53,126 bases of DNA from an uncultured SAR116 cluster alpha proteobacterium (GTDB taxonomy: Bacteria > Pseudomonadota > Alphaproteobacteria > Puniceispirillales > GCA-002684695). Positions 34,117-42,230 of this stretch are shown here, one piece after another; the stretch's first letter is position 1, and each line of letters opens with the position of its first letter. Where the stretch lies: positions 1-53,126 of the forward strand of contig CACAIE010000010.1 in NCBI GenBank assembly GCA_902532475.1, in the 5' to 3' direction. The notes under the pieces were generated by a model, which had not been told where the DNA came from, did no database searches, and saw only the letters and a program-made list of their open reading frames with translations. The position numbers and the translations under genes are program-made.

Positions 34117-35325
34117 TTATTTTTTTATCATTTCTTTTAAATCAAAATCATTGTTTGAAAGTTGCTTCTCATCAACCTTTATTTTATTTTGCAGTATATG
34201 TTTTGCAACAACATAAGCTTGTGGATCATTTACTGCTTCAACTGCAACCAAACCTTCACTACTAAAAGACCACCAAGATTTTGAACCTTCCCTTCTGCCA
34301 ATTCTAGAGACTGTATTTTTTATATCTTTTATAATTCCAACAGATTGCAATTTAACGTTATACTGATCAGACCAAAACCACGGCTCTTCATATGTAGGTA
34401 TTTCCAGACCTAAAATGCATGAAGAAACTCTTGAAGCACTGAACTGAGCGTGATGAACAGATTCTATTCTAATTCCATATTCGTCTTTATTCAATGCACA
34501 ATCTCCTATTGCGAATATATTTGAATAACTTGACCTATAATTTGCATCAACAACAATTCCATTATCACAATCAAGACCTGCTTCATAAGCCAAGCGTATT
34601 TCAGGCGAAACTCCAATACCTACAATGATAAGATCTGCAACATAATTTTTGTGACTGCTTGTTTCTATTGATATTTTATTATCAAACTCCTTAATTTTAT
34701 TTATAGATTCTCCAAAACTTATTTTGACTTCATGTTCCTTATGAAGATTTAAAAAGTAATTTGATAATTCTGGACTAGCTACTCTAGCAAGTAACCTTTC
34801 AGCAACCTCCAAAACTCTAATTTTATGACCTTTCTTTCTTAAACTGGAAGCAATTTCAAGTCCTATGTATCCTCCACCTATAATCATTACTTCTTTTTCT
34901 TCAGTTAATGCGTTTTGAAGTTTCAAAGCATCTTTAAAGTCCCTTAAAACAAATTGTTTATTATTTTGTAACATTTTAGATGGTAAATTTTTAGCTGTTG
35001 CCCCTGAAGCTAAAATTAAACAATCATAGCTTATTTCTTCTCCATTAACTAACTTGACAAGATTGCCTTCTTTTAAAATTTCCTTAGCTTCAACACCAAG
35101 TTTTAAATCTATAAATTTATCTAAAAACCATTTTTCTGGTCTAAATTTAATTTTTGTATTTGAAAAGTCTTCATCTAAAAATGTCTTTGACAAAGGCGGT
35201 TTCTCAACTGGATTAATGATTTGTTTTTCCAAGATAGTAATACTACCCTCAAACCCTCCACTTCTTAATTGATCTGCGAATGTAATCCCTGAGTGGCTAG
35301 CTCCAATTATTACTATTTTTTTCAA
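34117..35325 (-). CDS. Ferredoxin/rubredoxin reductase-like FAD-NAD(P) oxidoreductase
   Basis: Flavoprotein of 402 residues with FAD motif IVIIGASHSGITFADQL, the EKPPLSK stretch typical of putidaredoxin/rhodocoxin reductases, NAD motif MIIGGGYIGLEIASSL and FAIGDCAL near the flavin. The C-terminal reductase domain includes EPWFWSDQYNVKLQ. It would pass electrons from NAD(P)H to a small ferredoxin or rubredoxin for an oxygenase; neither partner is adjacent. The start is TTG at 35325, supported by AGGA 6 bases upstream. A hairpin with a T-run lies about 80 bases before the gene and might regulate it. Confidence 0.9.
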   Translation of the reverse strand: MKKIVIIGASHSGITFADQLRSGGFEGSITILEKQIINPVEKPPLSKTFLDEDFSNTKIKFRPEKWFLDKFIDLKLGVEAKEILKEGNLVKLVNGEEISYDCLILASGATAKNLPSKMLQNNKQFVLRDFKDALKLQNALTEEKEVMIIGGGYIGLEIASSLRKKGHKIRVLEVAERLLARVASPELSNYFLNLHKEHEVKISFGESINKIKEFDNKISIETSSHKNYVADLIIVGIGVSPEIRLAYEAGLDCDNGIVVDANYRSSYSNIFAIGDCALNKDEYGIRIESVHHAQFSASRVSSCILGLEIPTYEEPWFWSDQYNVKLQSVGIIKDIKNTVSRIGRREGSKSWWSFSSEGLVAVEAVNDPQAYVVAKHILQNKIKVDEKQLSNNDFDLKEMIKK

Positions 35326-35406
35326 ATTTGTTCCTATTTTATAAAATATATTAATAAAGCTTTTATAATAAATTTTTAGATAATTAAATTAATAAATTAA
35401 ATAAAA

Positions 35407-35431
35407 AGGCCCCATTTATAAAAAGGGGCCT
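35407..35431 (-). terminator. Orphan intrinsic terminator between two divergent genes
   Basis: On the minus strand AGGCCCC pairs with GGGGCCT around an 11-base loop and is followed by TTTTTATTT. The genes on both sides diverge from here, so no known transcript needs it. It could end a small RNA starting near 35550, or act in the leader of the flavoprotein gene at 35325. Confidence 0.7.
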
Positions 35432-35550
35432 AGTTAAAGGGAGGAAAAAACTTTTGCATTAGTAGATACGACATAAGTTAAATTTGTTTAAAAAATATTT
35501 TACTTATTGAGAAAATTTAAATTAAATTTAATATTTACTAGTGCAGTTTT
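35432..35550 (-). ncRNA. Possible small RNA with CCTCCC motif
   Basis: The minus strand upstream of the orphan terminator would give a transcript of roughly 100-150 bases carrying CCTCCC (35444-35439) just before the terminator stem. CCUCC-type motifs occur in several alphaproteobacterial small RNAs that pair with ribosome sites. No promoter is clear. This rests only on the terminator and the motif. Confidence 0.3.
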
Positions 35551-35565
35551 TTAATTCAAATTGTC

Positions 35566-36510
35566 ATGATGAACAATTTAAAAAAGGATTATATTGTAGC
35601 TATTGGGGGTTCTAATGTTGATATTCTTGGAAAATCAAATAATAAGATAGTTCTTAATGAATCTAATCCTTCTGAAATAATTATCACGCCAGGTGGAGTA
35701 GTCAGAAATATTGCTGAAAATATTGTTCTGCTAAAAAATGAGTGCCATTTAATCACTGTTTTTGGAAATGATGATTTTGGAAATTATCTAAAAAAGGAAA
35801 GCGTCAATAAAGGCATAAAAATTGATAATAGTATAACAATCAAAAACGCTGAATCAGCTATATATATATCTGTAAATAATCATCATGGGGAAATGCTAGT
35901 CGCTTTAAACAATACTAATATTTTAAATAACTTAACTCCTAACTTCCTAAAAACAAAAGAATCAATTTTATTAAATGCCTCCGCAATTGTAATTGACGCA
36001 AATTTAAGCCAAGAGACAATAAACTTCATTTGCAAAGAATTTAAGCATAAATATATTTTTGCTGATCCTGTATCATTAAAAAAATCAAAAAAATTAAAAA
36101 AACATTTGGGTAGCATCGACATTGTAAAGCCAAATTTATCAGAAGCGAGATTTCTATTAGACGTCAAAGAAATCAATAAAAATACCTTAAATAAAGTTTC
36201 TGATCGTCTTAAAAAACTTAACGTATACAGAATGATTATTAGTTTAGGAAAGAAAGGAGTTATTTCATATGAAAATGATAAAATAAAGAGTATTTCCTTA
36301 CCTAGACAACTTGTAAATAATGTTAATGGAGCAGGCGATGCATTAATGGCAGGACTAATTCATGGCTATATTAATCATTGGGAATGGGATTATACAGTGC
36401 TCTTTTCTCTCGCAATGGCAAGCCTATCCACTCAATCAACAAATACGGTAAACTTTAAGATATCAGAAGCATCAGTGAAAAAACATTTAAAGGAAATTAT
36501 TATTACATGA
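35566..36510 (+). CDS. psuK: Pseudouridine kinase (PfkB family)
   Basis: Sugar kinase of 314 residues that phosphorylates pseudouridine to pseudouridine 5'-phosphate. It begins with IVAIGGSNVDILG, the PfkB N-terminal pattern, has GGVVRNIAENI, and ends with the anion-hole and base motif NGAGDALMAG (D258 is the catalytic base). The family fit alone would allow ribokinase or adenosine kinase, but the overlapping psuG gene makes pseudouridine the clear substrate. ATG 35566 and 35569 are both possible. The 3' end overlaps psuG by 4 bases (ATGA). Confidence 0.9.
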   Translation: MMNNLKKDYIVAIGGSNVDILGKSNNKIVLNESNPSEIIITPGGVVRNIAENIVLLKNECHLITVFGNDDFGNYLKKESVNKGIKIDNSITIKNAESAIYISVNNHHGEMLVALNNTNILNNLTPNFLKTKESILLNASAIVIDANLSQETINFICKEFKHKYIFADPVSLKKSKKLKKHLGSIDIVKPNLSEARFLLDVKEINKNTLNKVSDRLKKLNVYRMIISLGKKGVISYENDKIKSISLPRQLVNNVNGAGDALMAGLIHGYINHWEWDYTVLFSLAMASLSTQSTNTVNFKISEASVKKHLKEIIIT

Positions 36511-37427
36511 AGCATTTTCCATACACACTAAGCAAAGAAGTAGAAAAGGCAATAAAAGCAGGCAAAGCAATTGTAGCTCTTGAAACTACAATTATTTCTC
36601 ATGGAATGCCCTACCCTCAAAATTTTAACACCGCTTTAGAAGTTGAAAGAATTATAAAAAGCAACGGATCCACTCCCGCAACAATAGGAATTATTCAAGG
36701 TGAAATAAAAATTGGCATGTCAGAAGAAGAAATTGAATATTTTTCAAAAAGCAAAAATATTCATAAAGTCAGCAGAAGAGATATTCCTTTTATTTTGTCT
36801 ACAAAGAAAAATGGCGCCACTACTGTTGCAGGTACAATGATATTATCAGATTTGGCAGGTATTAAACTAATGGCAACAGGTGGTATTGGTGGCGTTCATA
36901 GAGACGCAAATAATTCCTTTGATATTTCTGCAGATTTGCAGGAATTAACTAATACTAATGTAACTGTCGTATGTTCTGGCCCAAAATCTATACTAGATAT
37001 TGGATTAACATTAGAATACTTAGAAACTATGGGGGTTCCCGTTATTGGATACAAAAGCGATTTTGTTCCTACCTTTTATTCAAGAAAAAGTAAATATGAA
37101 GTGGATTATAATTTTGATCAGCCTAAAGAAATTGCTCAATCAATTGCAATGAAAGATAATTTGTCTCTAAAGGGTGGTGTATTAGTTTGCAACCCAATAC
37201 CTGAAAGATTTTCTATTCAAAGCTCTGTAATTGAAACTGCAATTGAATCTGCAATGGAAAAAGCTACAGAACACAATATAACAGGTAAAAAATTGACACC
37301 TTTTCTGCTAGATCAAATAACAAAGATTACTAAAGGAAGTAGTTTGAAGTCAAATGTAAAATTAATGCTTAATAACGCTGATTTAGCTTCTAAAATTGCA
37401 ATTTCTTTAAATAAAATAAGTTTATAA
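36507..37427 (+). CDS. psuG: Pseudouridine-5'-phosphate glycosidase
   Basis: Enzyme of 306 residues that splits pseudouridine 5'-phosphate into uracil and ribose 5-phosphate. Strongly conserved stretches are VALETTIISHGMPYPQN, ATIGIIQGEIKIG, GATTVAGTM, MATGGIGGVHRDAN and VVCSGPKSILDIG. The lysine and aspartate active-site residues lie in these segments. It is translationally coupled to psuK. Pseudouridine comes from breakdown of tRNA and rRNA, so the pair allows use of RNA-derived nucleosides. The following SDR gene starts 18 bases later. Confidence 0.95.
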   Translation: MKHFPYTLSKEVEKAIKAGKAIVALETTIISHGMPYPQNFNTALEVERIIKSNGSTPATIGIIQGEIKIGMSEEEIEYFSKSKNIHKVSRRDIPFILSTKKNGATTVAGTMILSDLAGIKLMATGGIGGVHRDANNSFDISADLQELTNTNVTVVCSGPKSILDIGLTLEYLETMGVPVIGYKSDFVPTFYSRKSKYEVDYNFDQPKEIAQSIAMKDNLSLKGGVLVCNPIPERFSIQSSVIETAIESAMEKATEHNITGKKLTPFLLDQITKITKGSSLKSNVKLMLNNADLASKIAISLNKISL

Positions 37428-37445
37428 CTTATAGGAGAAGCTAAA

Positions 37446-38183
37446 ATGAATAAAGTTATTGTTATAACAGGAGCGGGTTCTGGCATTGGAAAATCTTGCT
37501 CTAATTATTTTCTGTCTAAAAACTATAAAGTTGCTCTCTTAGGAAGAAATGAGAAAAATTTACTGCAAACTGCATCTTCTAATAACCATGCTTTAATTCA
37601 AAAGTGTGATGTTTCTAATCCTTTAGAGGTGAAACGAGCTTTTGAAAAAATTTTTTCTAAATGGAACAGAGTTGATGTCTTGTTCAATAATGCAGGCATT
37701 GGTAAACCTTATAATACGATAGATGAAATCTCTTCTGATGATTGGTGTGAAGTTGTGAATATAAATCTAAGCGGGTCCTTTTATTGTGCTAAAGAAGCCT
37801 TTACAATTATGAAAAATCAAAACCCTCAAGGTGGGAGAATTATTAACAATGGCTCTGTTTCAGCTCATGTTCCAAGACCAGGATCAGCACCATATACTTC
37901 GACCAAACACGCTATAACTGGTTTGACGAGATCAATTTCTCTGGACGGAAGAAAATTTAATATAGTTTGTAGTCAAATTGACATTGGTAACGCAGGAACT
38001 GAAATGACTAAAAAAATGTCCAAAGGAATAGTCCAGGCTTCTGGTGAAATTAAAAAAGAGCCCACAATGGATGTAAATCATGTAGCTAAGTCAGTATTTA
38101 ACATGGCTGAATTACCTCTAGATGCAAATATACAGTTTATGACAATTATGGCACCTACGATGCCTTACATTGGCCGTGGTTAG
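37446..38183 (+). CDS. SDR-family oxidoreductase
   Basis: Classical short-chain dehydrogenase of 245 residues with TGAGSGIGKS (NAD(P) motif, 8-17), NNAGIG, the serine in NNGSVSAHV, and the YTSTK pair (Y and K about 150-154). AGGAGAAG precedes the ATG. The substrate is unknown. Its position between psuG and an EamA transporter suggests either a role in the same nucleoside pathway or simply shared transcription. It is not closely similar to the HSDL2-like SDR at 11281. Confidence 0.9.
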   Translation: MNKVIVITGAGSGIGKSCSNYFLSKNYKVALLGRNEKNLLQTASSNNHALIQKCDVSNPLEVKRAFEKIFSKWNRVDVLFNNAGIGKPYNTIDEISSDDWCEVVNINLSGSFYCAKEAFTIMKNQNPQGGRIINNGSVSAHVPRPGSAPYTSTKHAITGLTRSISLDGRKFNIVCSQIDIGNAGTEMTKKMSKGIVQASGEIKKEPTMDVNHVAKSVFNMAELPLDANIQFMTIMAPTMPYIGRG

Positions 38184-38192
38184 AAACCTTTA

Positions 38193-39086
38193 ATGAATAA
38201 AAATATTCTCAGAGGCATTACATGGATGCTTACTGCAACAATATTATTTGTATTAGTCACGGCTATTGTAAGATACATAGGAAATGATATACCGGCTTCG
38301 CAAGCTGCCTTTATTCGCTATGTAATAGGAACATTAATTTTATTACCATTTATTATTCCCTTAATAAAAAATTCAATCAAGAAAAGAGACTTAATTATTT
38401 ATGTTTTCAGGGGACTGGCTCATGGTGGAGGGGTTATATTATGGTTTTATGCAATGGCAAGAATACCGATAGCTGAAGTTACAGCTATTAGTTATACTGG
38501 CCCAATATATATTAGTATTGGAGCTGCATTATTTTTTGGGGAAAAATTGGCTATCAGAAGAATATTAGCAATTTTCATTGCTTTTGTTGGCACATTAGTA
38601 ATTTTACGTCCAGGATTTCAAGAAATCTCTGTAGGCCAATTAGCACAAGTTTTATCTGCTCCACTGTTTGCTATTTCTTATTTGCTATCAAAAGAATTAA
38701 CGAAAGAACATAACTCATTGGTCATTGTCTGTATGCTTAGTTTATTTGTTACACTTACTTTGGCTCCCCCGGCAATCAGTGTTTGGGTTCAACCATCATC
38801 AAAAGAAATAATAGGACTGAGTATAGTAGCAATTCTAGCAACTTTGGGTCACATAGCATTAACTCAAGCGATTAAATCTGCTCCAATAATTATAATCCAG
38901 CCGATTAGTTTTCTTCAGCTAGTATGGGCAGCACTAATTGGGTATTTTATATTTAGCGAAAATGTAGACGCTTATGTATTGCTTGGTGGATTAATCATCA
39001 TAACCTCTGTAACATATATTTCTTTTCGTGAAATGAAATTAGATACAACAAACAAGACACCGCAAAACAATTTAACAAAACTTTAG
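38193..39086 (+). CDS. EamA/DMT-family transporter
   Basis: Third EamA carrier, 297 residues and about ten helices. The first repeat has PASQAAFIRYVIGTLILLP and FRGLAHGGGVILWFYAMARIP; the boundary between repeats is RRILAIFIAFVGTLVILRPG. It starts 10 bases after the SDR stop and is followed 5 bases later by the methyltransferase gene, so it belongs to the psu operon. Nucleoside, uracil or another metabolite could be the cargo; the sequence does not say. Confidence 0.9.
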   Translation: MNKNILRGITWMLTATILFVLVTAIVRYIGNDIPASQAAFIRYVIGTLILLPFIIPLIKNSIKKRDLIIYVFRGLAHGGGVILWFYAMARIPIAEVTAISYTGPIYISIGAALFFGEKLAIRRILAIFIAFVGTLVILRPGFQEISVGQLAQVLSAPLFAISYLLSKELTKEHNSLVIVCMLSLFVTLTLAPPAISVWVQPSSKEIIGLSIVAILATLGHIALTQAIKSAPIIIIQPISFLQLVWAALIGYFIFSENVDAYVLLGGLIIITSVTYISFREMKLDTTNKTPQNNLTKL

Positions 39087-39090
39087 ATTT

Positions 39091-39723
39091 ATGTTGTGCA
39101 TTGTTTGCAATAAAAAAACTGCCAAAATATTTAAAATAATTGAAGGCAAGCAATATTGGAAATGCAACAAGTGCTTAGCGATATTTCTTGATAAAAAATT
39201 TTACTTAGAACCAATTGATGAATATTCACATTACATTAGCCATAAAAACTGCATTTATGACGCAGACTACAGAAAGTTTCTTGCACGATTAATGTTGCCA
39301 TTAGACAAAATATTACAAAGAAAATCTATTGGGTTAGACTACGGATGCGGACCAGGCCCAGCGCTGGCTAAAATGCTAGAAGAAAAAGGACATATCATGC
39401 ATTTATATGACCCAAATTTTTACCCAAATAAAAATTTTATAAATAAAGTGTTTAATTTTATTTGTTGTACAGAAACCGCCGAGCATTTTCACAATCCCTT
39501 TAAAGAATTTAGTTTATTTAATAATATACTTAGCAGTAATGGTGTCATAGGCATAATGACTAGTTTCACAACTGATGAAAGTTTATTTGAAAATTGGCAT
39601 TATCGAAGGGACCCAACACATGTAGTTTTTTATAATGAAACTACTTTTCAAGTTATTGCTTTTCAACACAATTGGGATTGTGAAATAGTCAAAAAGGATA
39701 TCGTTCTTATGAAAAAAAAATAA
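39091..39723 (+). CDS. Class I SAM methyltransferase with N-terminal zinc ribbon
   Basis: Protein of 210 residues. Two CxxC pairs at the N-terminus (CIVC at 3-6 and CNKC at about 25-28) form a likely zinc ribbon. The SAM-binding motif GLDYGCGPGPALAKML follows near residue 90. ETAEHFHNP matches the post-motif region of methyltransferases acting on small molecules or sugars. The target is unknown. It is the last gene of the psu run, 5 bases after the EamA gene. A family of zinc-ribbon methyltransferases includes some RNA enzymes, but no residue here decides it. Confidence 0.85.
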   Translation: MLCIVCNKKTAKIFKIIEGKQYWKCNKCLAIFLDKKFYLEPIDEYSHYISHKNCIYDADYRKFLARLMLPLDKILQRKSIGLDYGCGPGPALAKMLEEKGHIMHLYDPNFYPNKNFINKVFNFICCTETAEHFHNPFKEFSLFNNILSSNGVIGIMTSFTTDESLFENWHYRRDPTHVVFYNETTFQVIAFQHNWDCEIVKKDIVLMKKK

Positions 39724-39741
39724 TCTTAATGTTCATAGACA

Positions 39742-39770
39742 CTTGAAATAGAGCAAAGTAATGCCAATAT
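39742..39770 (+). promoter_or_regulatory. Candidate heat-shock (sigma-32/RpoH) promoter of the Hsp20 gene
   Basis: CTTGAAA (39742-39748) and CCAATAT (39764-39770), 18 bases after CTTG, resemble the alphaproteobacterial RpoH pattern CTTG-N17/18-CYTATNT, with a poorer -10. It lies about 100 bases upstream of the start codon, leaving room for the ROSE leader. Confidence 0.5.
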
Positions 39771-39789
39771 ATATTTTGTGATGCCAATA
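39761..39789 (+). repeat. Two direct ATGCCAATA copies spaced 20 bp apart
   Basis: ATGCCAATA occurs at 39761-39769 and 39781-39789, start to start 20 bp, close to two helical turns. The first copy overlaps the candidate RpoH -10 element. It could be an operator or chance. Confidence 0.4.
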
Positions 39790-39812
39790 ATGGGTCACAT
39801 AAATTAAACTAA

Positions 39813-39865
39813 TTAATGCTGCCTAAATGGGGCATTAAAAAGTTCTCGCTAATTATAGGAGAGTT
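39813..39865 (+). promoter_or_regulatory. ROSE-type RNA thermometer in the Hsp20 leader
   Basis: A first hairpin pairs TTAATGC (39813-39819) with GCATTAA (39832-39838). A second pairs AGTTCTC-G-CT (39841-39850) with AG-GAGAGTT (39857-39865), looped by AATTAT. The ribosome site AGGAG lies in the second stem, opposite TCGCT, with G39848 unpaired. Known ROSE elements have U(U/C)GCU opposite AGGA and need that G. Heating would melt the weak stem, which has two G-U pairs, and free the site before the ATG at 39869. Confidence 0.75.
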
Positions 39866-39868
39866 AAT

Positions 39869-40327
39869 ATGACTTTTATAACAACACCACTAATGCGTTC
39901 TTTTGTAGGTTTCGACAATTTGTTTGATGAATTCGAAAGAATGTCAAGTTTTACAGACAACAACTATCCAGCTTACAACATTATCAAAACAGGCGATGAA
40001 GATTATAAAATCGAAATTGCTGTCGCTGGTTTCAATGAAAACGAAATAAGCATTGAAGTTAAAAAAGGTTTGATGACCGTTGAAGCTTCAAAGGCAAAAC
40101 TATCTAATGAATATCTTCACAGAGGGATAGCAGAACGATCGTTTACAAAGCAGTTTAGACTTGCAGATAATATGGAAGTGAAAAATGCAGATTTAAGGGA
40201 TGGTTTACTTACTATTAATCTATACAGAGAAATTCCTGAAGCAGAAAAACCAAAACAAATAAAAATTAATACACCAGGTTTAATTAAAAAAGCCGCTTCA
40301 GCTTTAAGCTCTAAAAAAGTTGCATAA
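39869..40327 (+). CDS. Small heat-shock protein Hsp20 (IbpA-like)
   Basis: ATP-independent chaperone of 152 residues that holds unfolding proteins. The N-terminus has the class-A pattern FVGFDNLFDEFERM. The alpha-crystallin domain covers about 35-130 with IEIAVAGFNENEISIEV and RGIAERSFTKQFRLAD, and the beta-10 motif is in DGLLTINLYREIPE. TAGGAGAG precedes the ATG and is buried in a ROSE hairpin, so translation is probably heat-controlled. A sigma-32-like promoter lies further upstream. It stands alone after the psu operon. Confidence 0.94.
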   Translation: MTFITTPLMRSFVGFDNLFDEFERMSSFTDNNYPAYNIIKTGDEDYKIEIAVAGFNENEISIEVKKGLMTVEASKAKLSNEYLHRGIAERSFTKQFRLADNMEVKNADLRDGLLTINLYREIPEAEKPKQIKINTPGLIKKAASALSSKKVA

Positions 40328-40350
40328 TTAACACTACTCTCAAACTTTTC

Positions 40351-40381
40351 AAGCTGGTGGCATTAAGTTTGTCACCAGCTT
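40351..40381. terminator. Hairpin shared by two convergent genes (Hsp20 and dctM)
   Basis: AAGCTGGTG (40351-40359) pairs perfectly with CACCAGCTT (40373-40381). It lies between the Hsp20 stop and the dctM stop, so it could serve both strands; neither side has a strong U-run. Confidence 0.6.
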
Positions 40382-40404
40382 AATGTATAATTCATAGCTA
40401 AAAT

Positions 40405-41670
40405 TTAAAGTAAGCTTGGTAACCAAGTAGAAAATATTGGAAAAATAATCATCAAAATTCCATATAATATTCCAACAAATGTAAATAATGGTACCTCTTT
40501 AAATGCACTGCCTGGATTTTCTTTTATTACACTCGCTGAAGTATAAATCCCAACACACACTGGCGGGGTGATCATTCCTATTCCTGCAAATGCAACAAAT
40601 ACAACGTAAAGATGAATTAAGCTTTGATTAAACGATAAAATTATAGCTGAAAATATTGGAATAGTTAGGTAAAAAACTGGAACAATCTCAATAAAGGTTC
40701 CTAATATTAGACAAATCAAAGCCATCGCAAACCAAAAGAAATTCAAACCCACTCCCATTTCAGTAATAGAAGAAATAATAAATTGTGGAAATTGGGTGTA
40801 AGTAAATACTTTGCTAAGAAAAGTAGCCATAGCAATTATAGAAAATATAACTGCCGTTGTAATGGCGGTTTCTTTTAAACTTTGCACTAAAGAACTAATT
40901 GTTAGTTCTCTATATATAAAAAACCCCATGAAAATTGCCCAAATTCCTGAAACTGCTGCAGATTCTGATGGCGTTAGAAAGCCACCATAAATACCGCCTA
41001 AAATAATAACAGGCGTTAGTAAGGCTGGGAAAGCTTTAACTCCAGAGGTTAGTTTATCAAAATTAGTAGCTGGTTTATACCTCCCGACATGACGACATTT
41101 AAACATTACAAGAGCTACCATGAACACTAACAAAATTAACCCAGGAATTACACCCGCTGCAAAAGTTTGAGATACAGGAACATAAGTTAAAGCACTGTAT
41201 AATATTGCTGCGTTTGAGGGCGGTATTAATGCCTCTAATAATGCAGCTGATGCTGCCAAGACAACTACAAAAGGTTTCGGGTAACCTTCTTCAATCATTT
41301 TGGGCATCATGATAGTTCCAATAGCTGTAATTGCAGCTAAAATAGAGCCACAAAAAGCAGCAAAAAATCCCATAGCAATTACCATCGCAACGCCTAGACC
41401 GCCTGGCCAATGACCAACAAGAGAAGTAGCAAAATTGACTAAACGATTTGCTGCCCCGCCTCTTAGCATTACCATTCCAGAGAACACAAATAATGGAACA
41501 GCAATCAGAACGTGCTTATTCATTGACTCAAATGCCATCTGAATTAATGTTGACCAAGGCAAGTTTAATCCCCAAATTGCTGCGACTGAGCTGCCTAGAC
41601 CGAAAACTAAAAATATCGGAACTGATAAAAATAATAAAACAAATGAAAGTACTATTGCGAATGAAAACAT
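40405..41670 (-). CDS. dctM: TRAP transporter large permease DctM
   Basis: Inner-membrane protein of 421 residues and about 12 helices, the sodium-coupled transport subunit. Typical stretches are HVLIAVPLFVFSGMVML, GFFAAFCGSILAAITAIGT, EALIPPSNAAILYS and GMITPPVCVGIYTSASV. The stop of dctQ overlaps its start by one base, so they are coupled. With DctQ and DctP it forms a separate-subunit TRAP system, unlike the fused TAXI permease at 27266. Dicarboxylates, keto acids or other organic acids are typical cargo. Confidence 0.94.
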   Translation of the reverse strand: MFSFAIVLSFVLLFLSVPIFLVFGLGSSVAAIWGLNLPWSTLIQMAFESMNKHVLIAVPLFVFSGMVMLRGGAANRLVNFATSLVGHWPGGLGVAMVIAMGFFAAFCGSILAAITAIGTIMMPKMIEEGYPKPFVVVLAASAALLEALIPPSNAAILYSALTYVPVSQTFAAGVIPGLILLVFMVALVMFKCRHVGRYKPATNFDKLTSGVKAFPALLTPVIILGGIYGGFLTPSESAAVSGIWAIFMGFFIYRELTISSLVQSLKETAITTAVIFSIIAMATFLSKVFTYTQFPQFIISSITEMGVGLNFFWFAMALICLILGTFIEIVPVFYLTIPIFSAIILSFNQSLIHLYVVFVAFAGIGMITPPVCVGIYTSASVIKENPGSAFKEVPLFTFVGILYGILMIIFPIFSTWLPSLL

Positions 41671-42182
41671 TAGTTTAGCCTACCTCTTTGAATTTCTTGA
41701 AAAGTGGTTAAGACCAACTCTAATGAAAACAGACCTAAAATTACAAATCCAACAGGAAACGATAAGAACATATACCAGATAGGTATATCAATCTCGAGCT
41801 CCATCATTTGACCTAAATTATAAAATAACATAGTTGCATCTAATCCAGCTTTAAAAAAAATAAATGATGCAACTAAACTAACGAAATAAACAAATAGTTT
41901 GACATACTTTATTGTTTTTTCAGTCAATATTGTACTAACGAAATCAACTTCTATGTGATTGCCAGTTTTCAATAATGGACCTAGCATTGGAAAAACAAGC
42001 CAACTAACTAAAGCTGGTGGTAGTTCAATAAACCAATCAAACCCATGACCAGAAACATAGCGTGTCAAAGCACTTGCTGAAAGTGCTAAAACCATAATTG
42101 CAACTATGACCATTGCAACAAAAAATGTAATTTTATTTAAAATTCCATTAATAAATTGCAATGGCCTAATAATATTATTCAT
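41670..42182 (-). CDS. dctQ: TRAP transporter small permease DctQ
   Basis: Inner-membrane protein of 170 residues with four helices. Family features are the LFRYV-like ALTRYVSGHGFDWFIELP, WLVFPMLGPLLKTGNHIEVDF and the last helix pair. It is the small subunit between DctP and DctM. It begins 48 bases after dctP; that gap holds an AT-rich imperfect inverted repeat (AAATTGA and TCAATTT) but no convincing terminator. Confidence 0.9.
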   Translation of the reverse strand: MNNIIRPLQFINGILNKITFFVAMVIVAIMVLALSASALTRYVSGHGFDWFIELPPALVSWLVFPMLGPLLKTGNHIEVDFVSTILTEKTIKYVKLFVYFVSLVASFIFFKAGLDATMLFYNLGQMMELEIDIPIWYMFLSFPVGFVILGLFSLELVLTTFQEIQRGRLN

Positions 42183-42230
42183 TTGTTTATCAAAATTGAC
42201 TTAATAATTAACTAAATCAATTTATTTATA

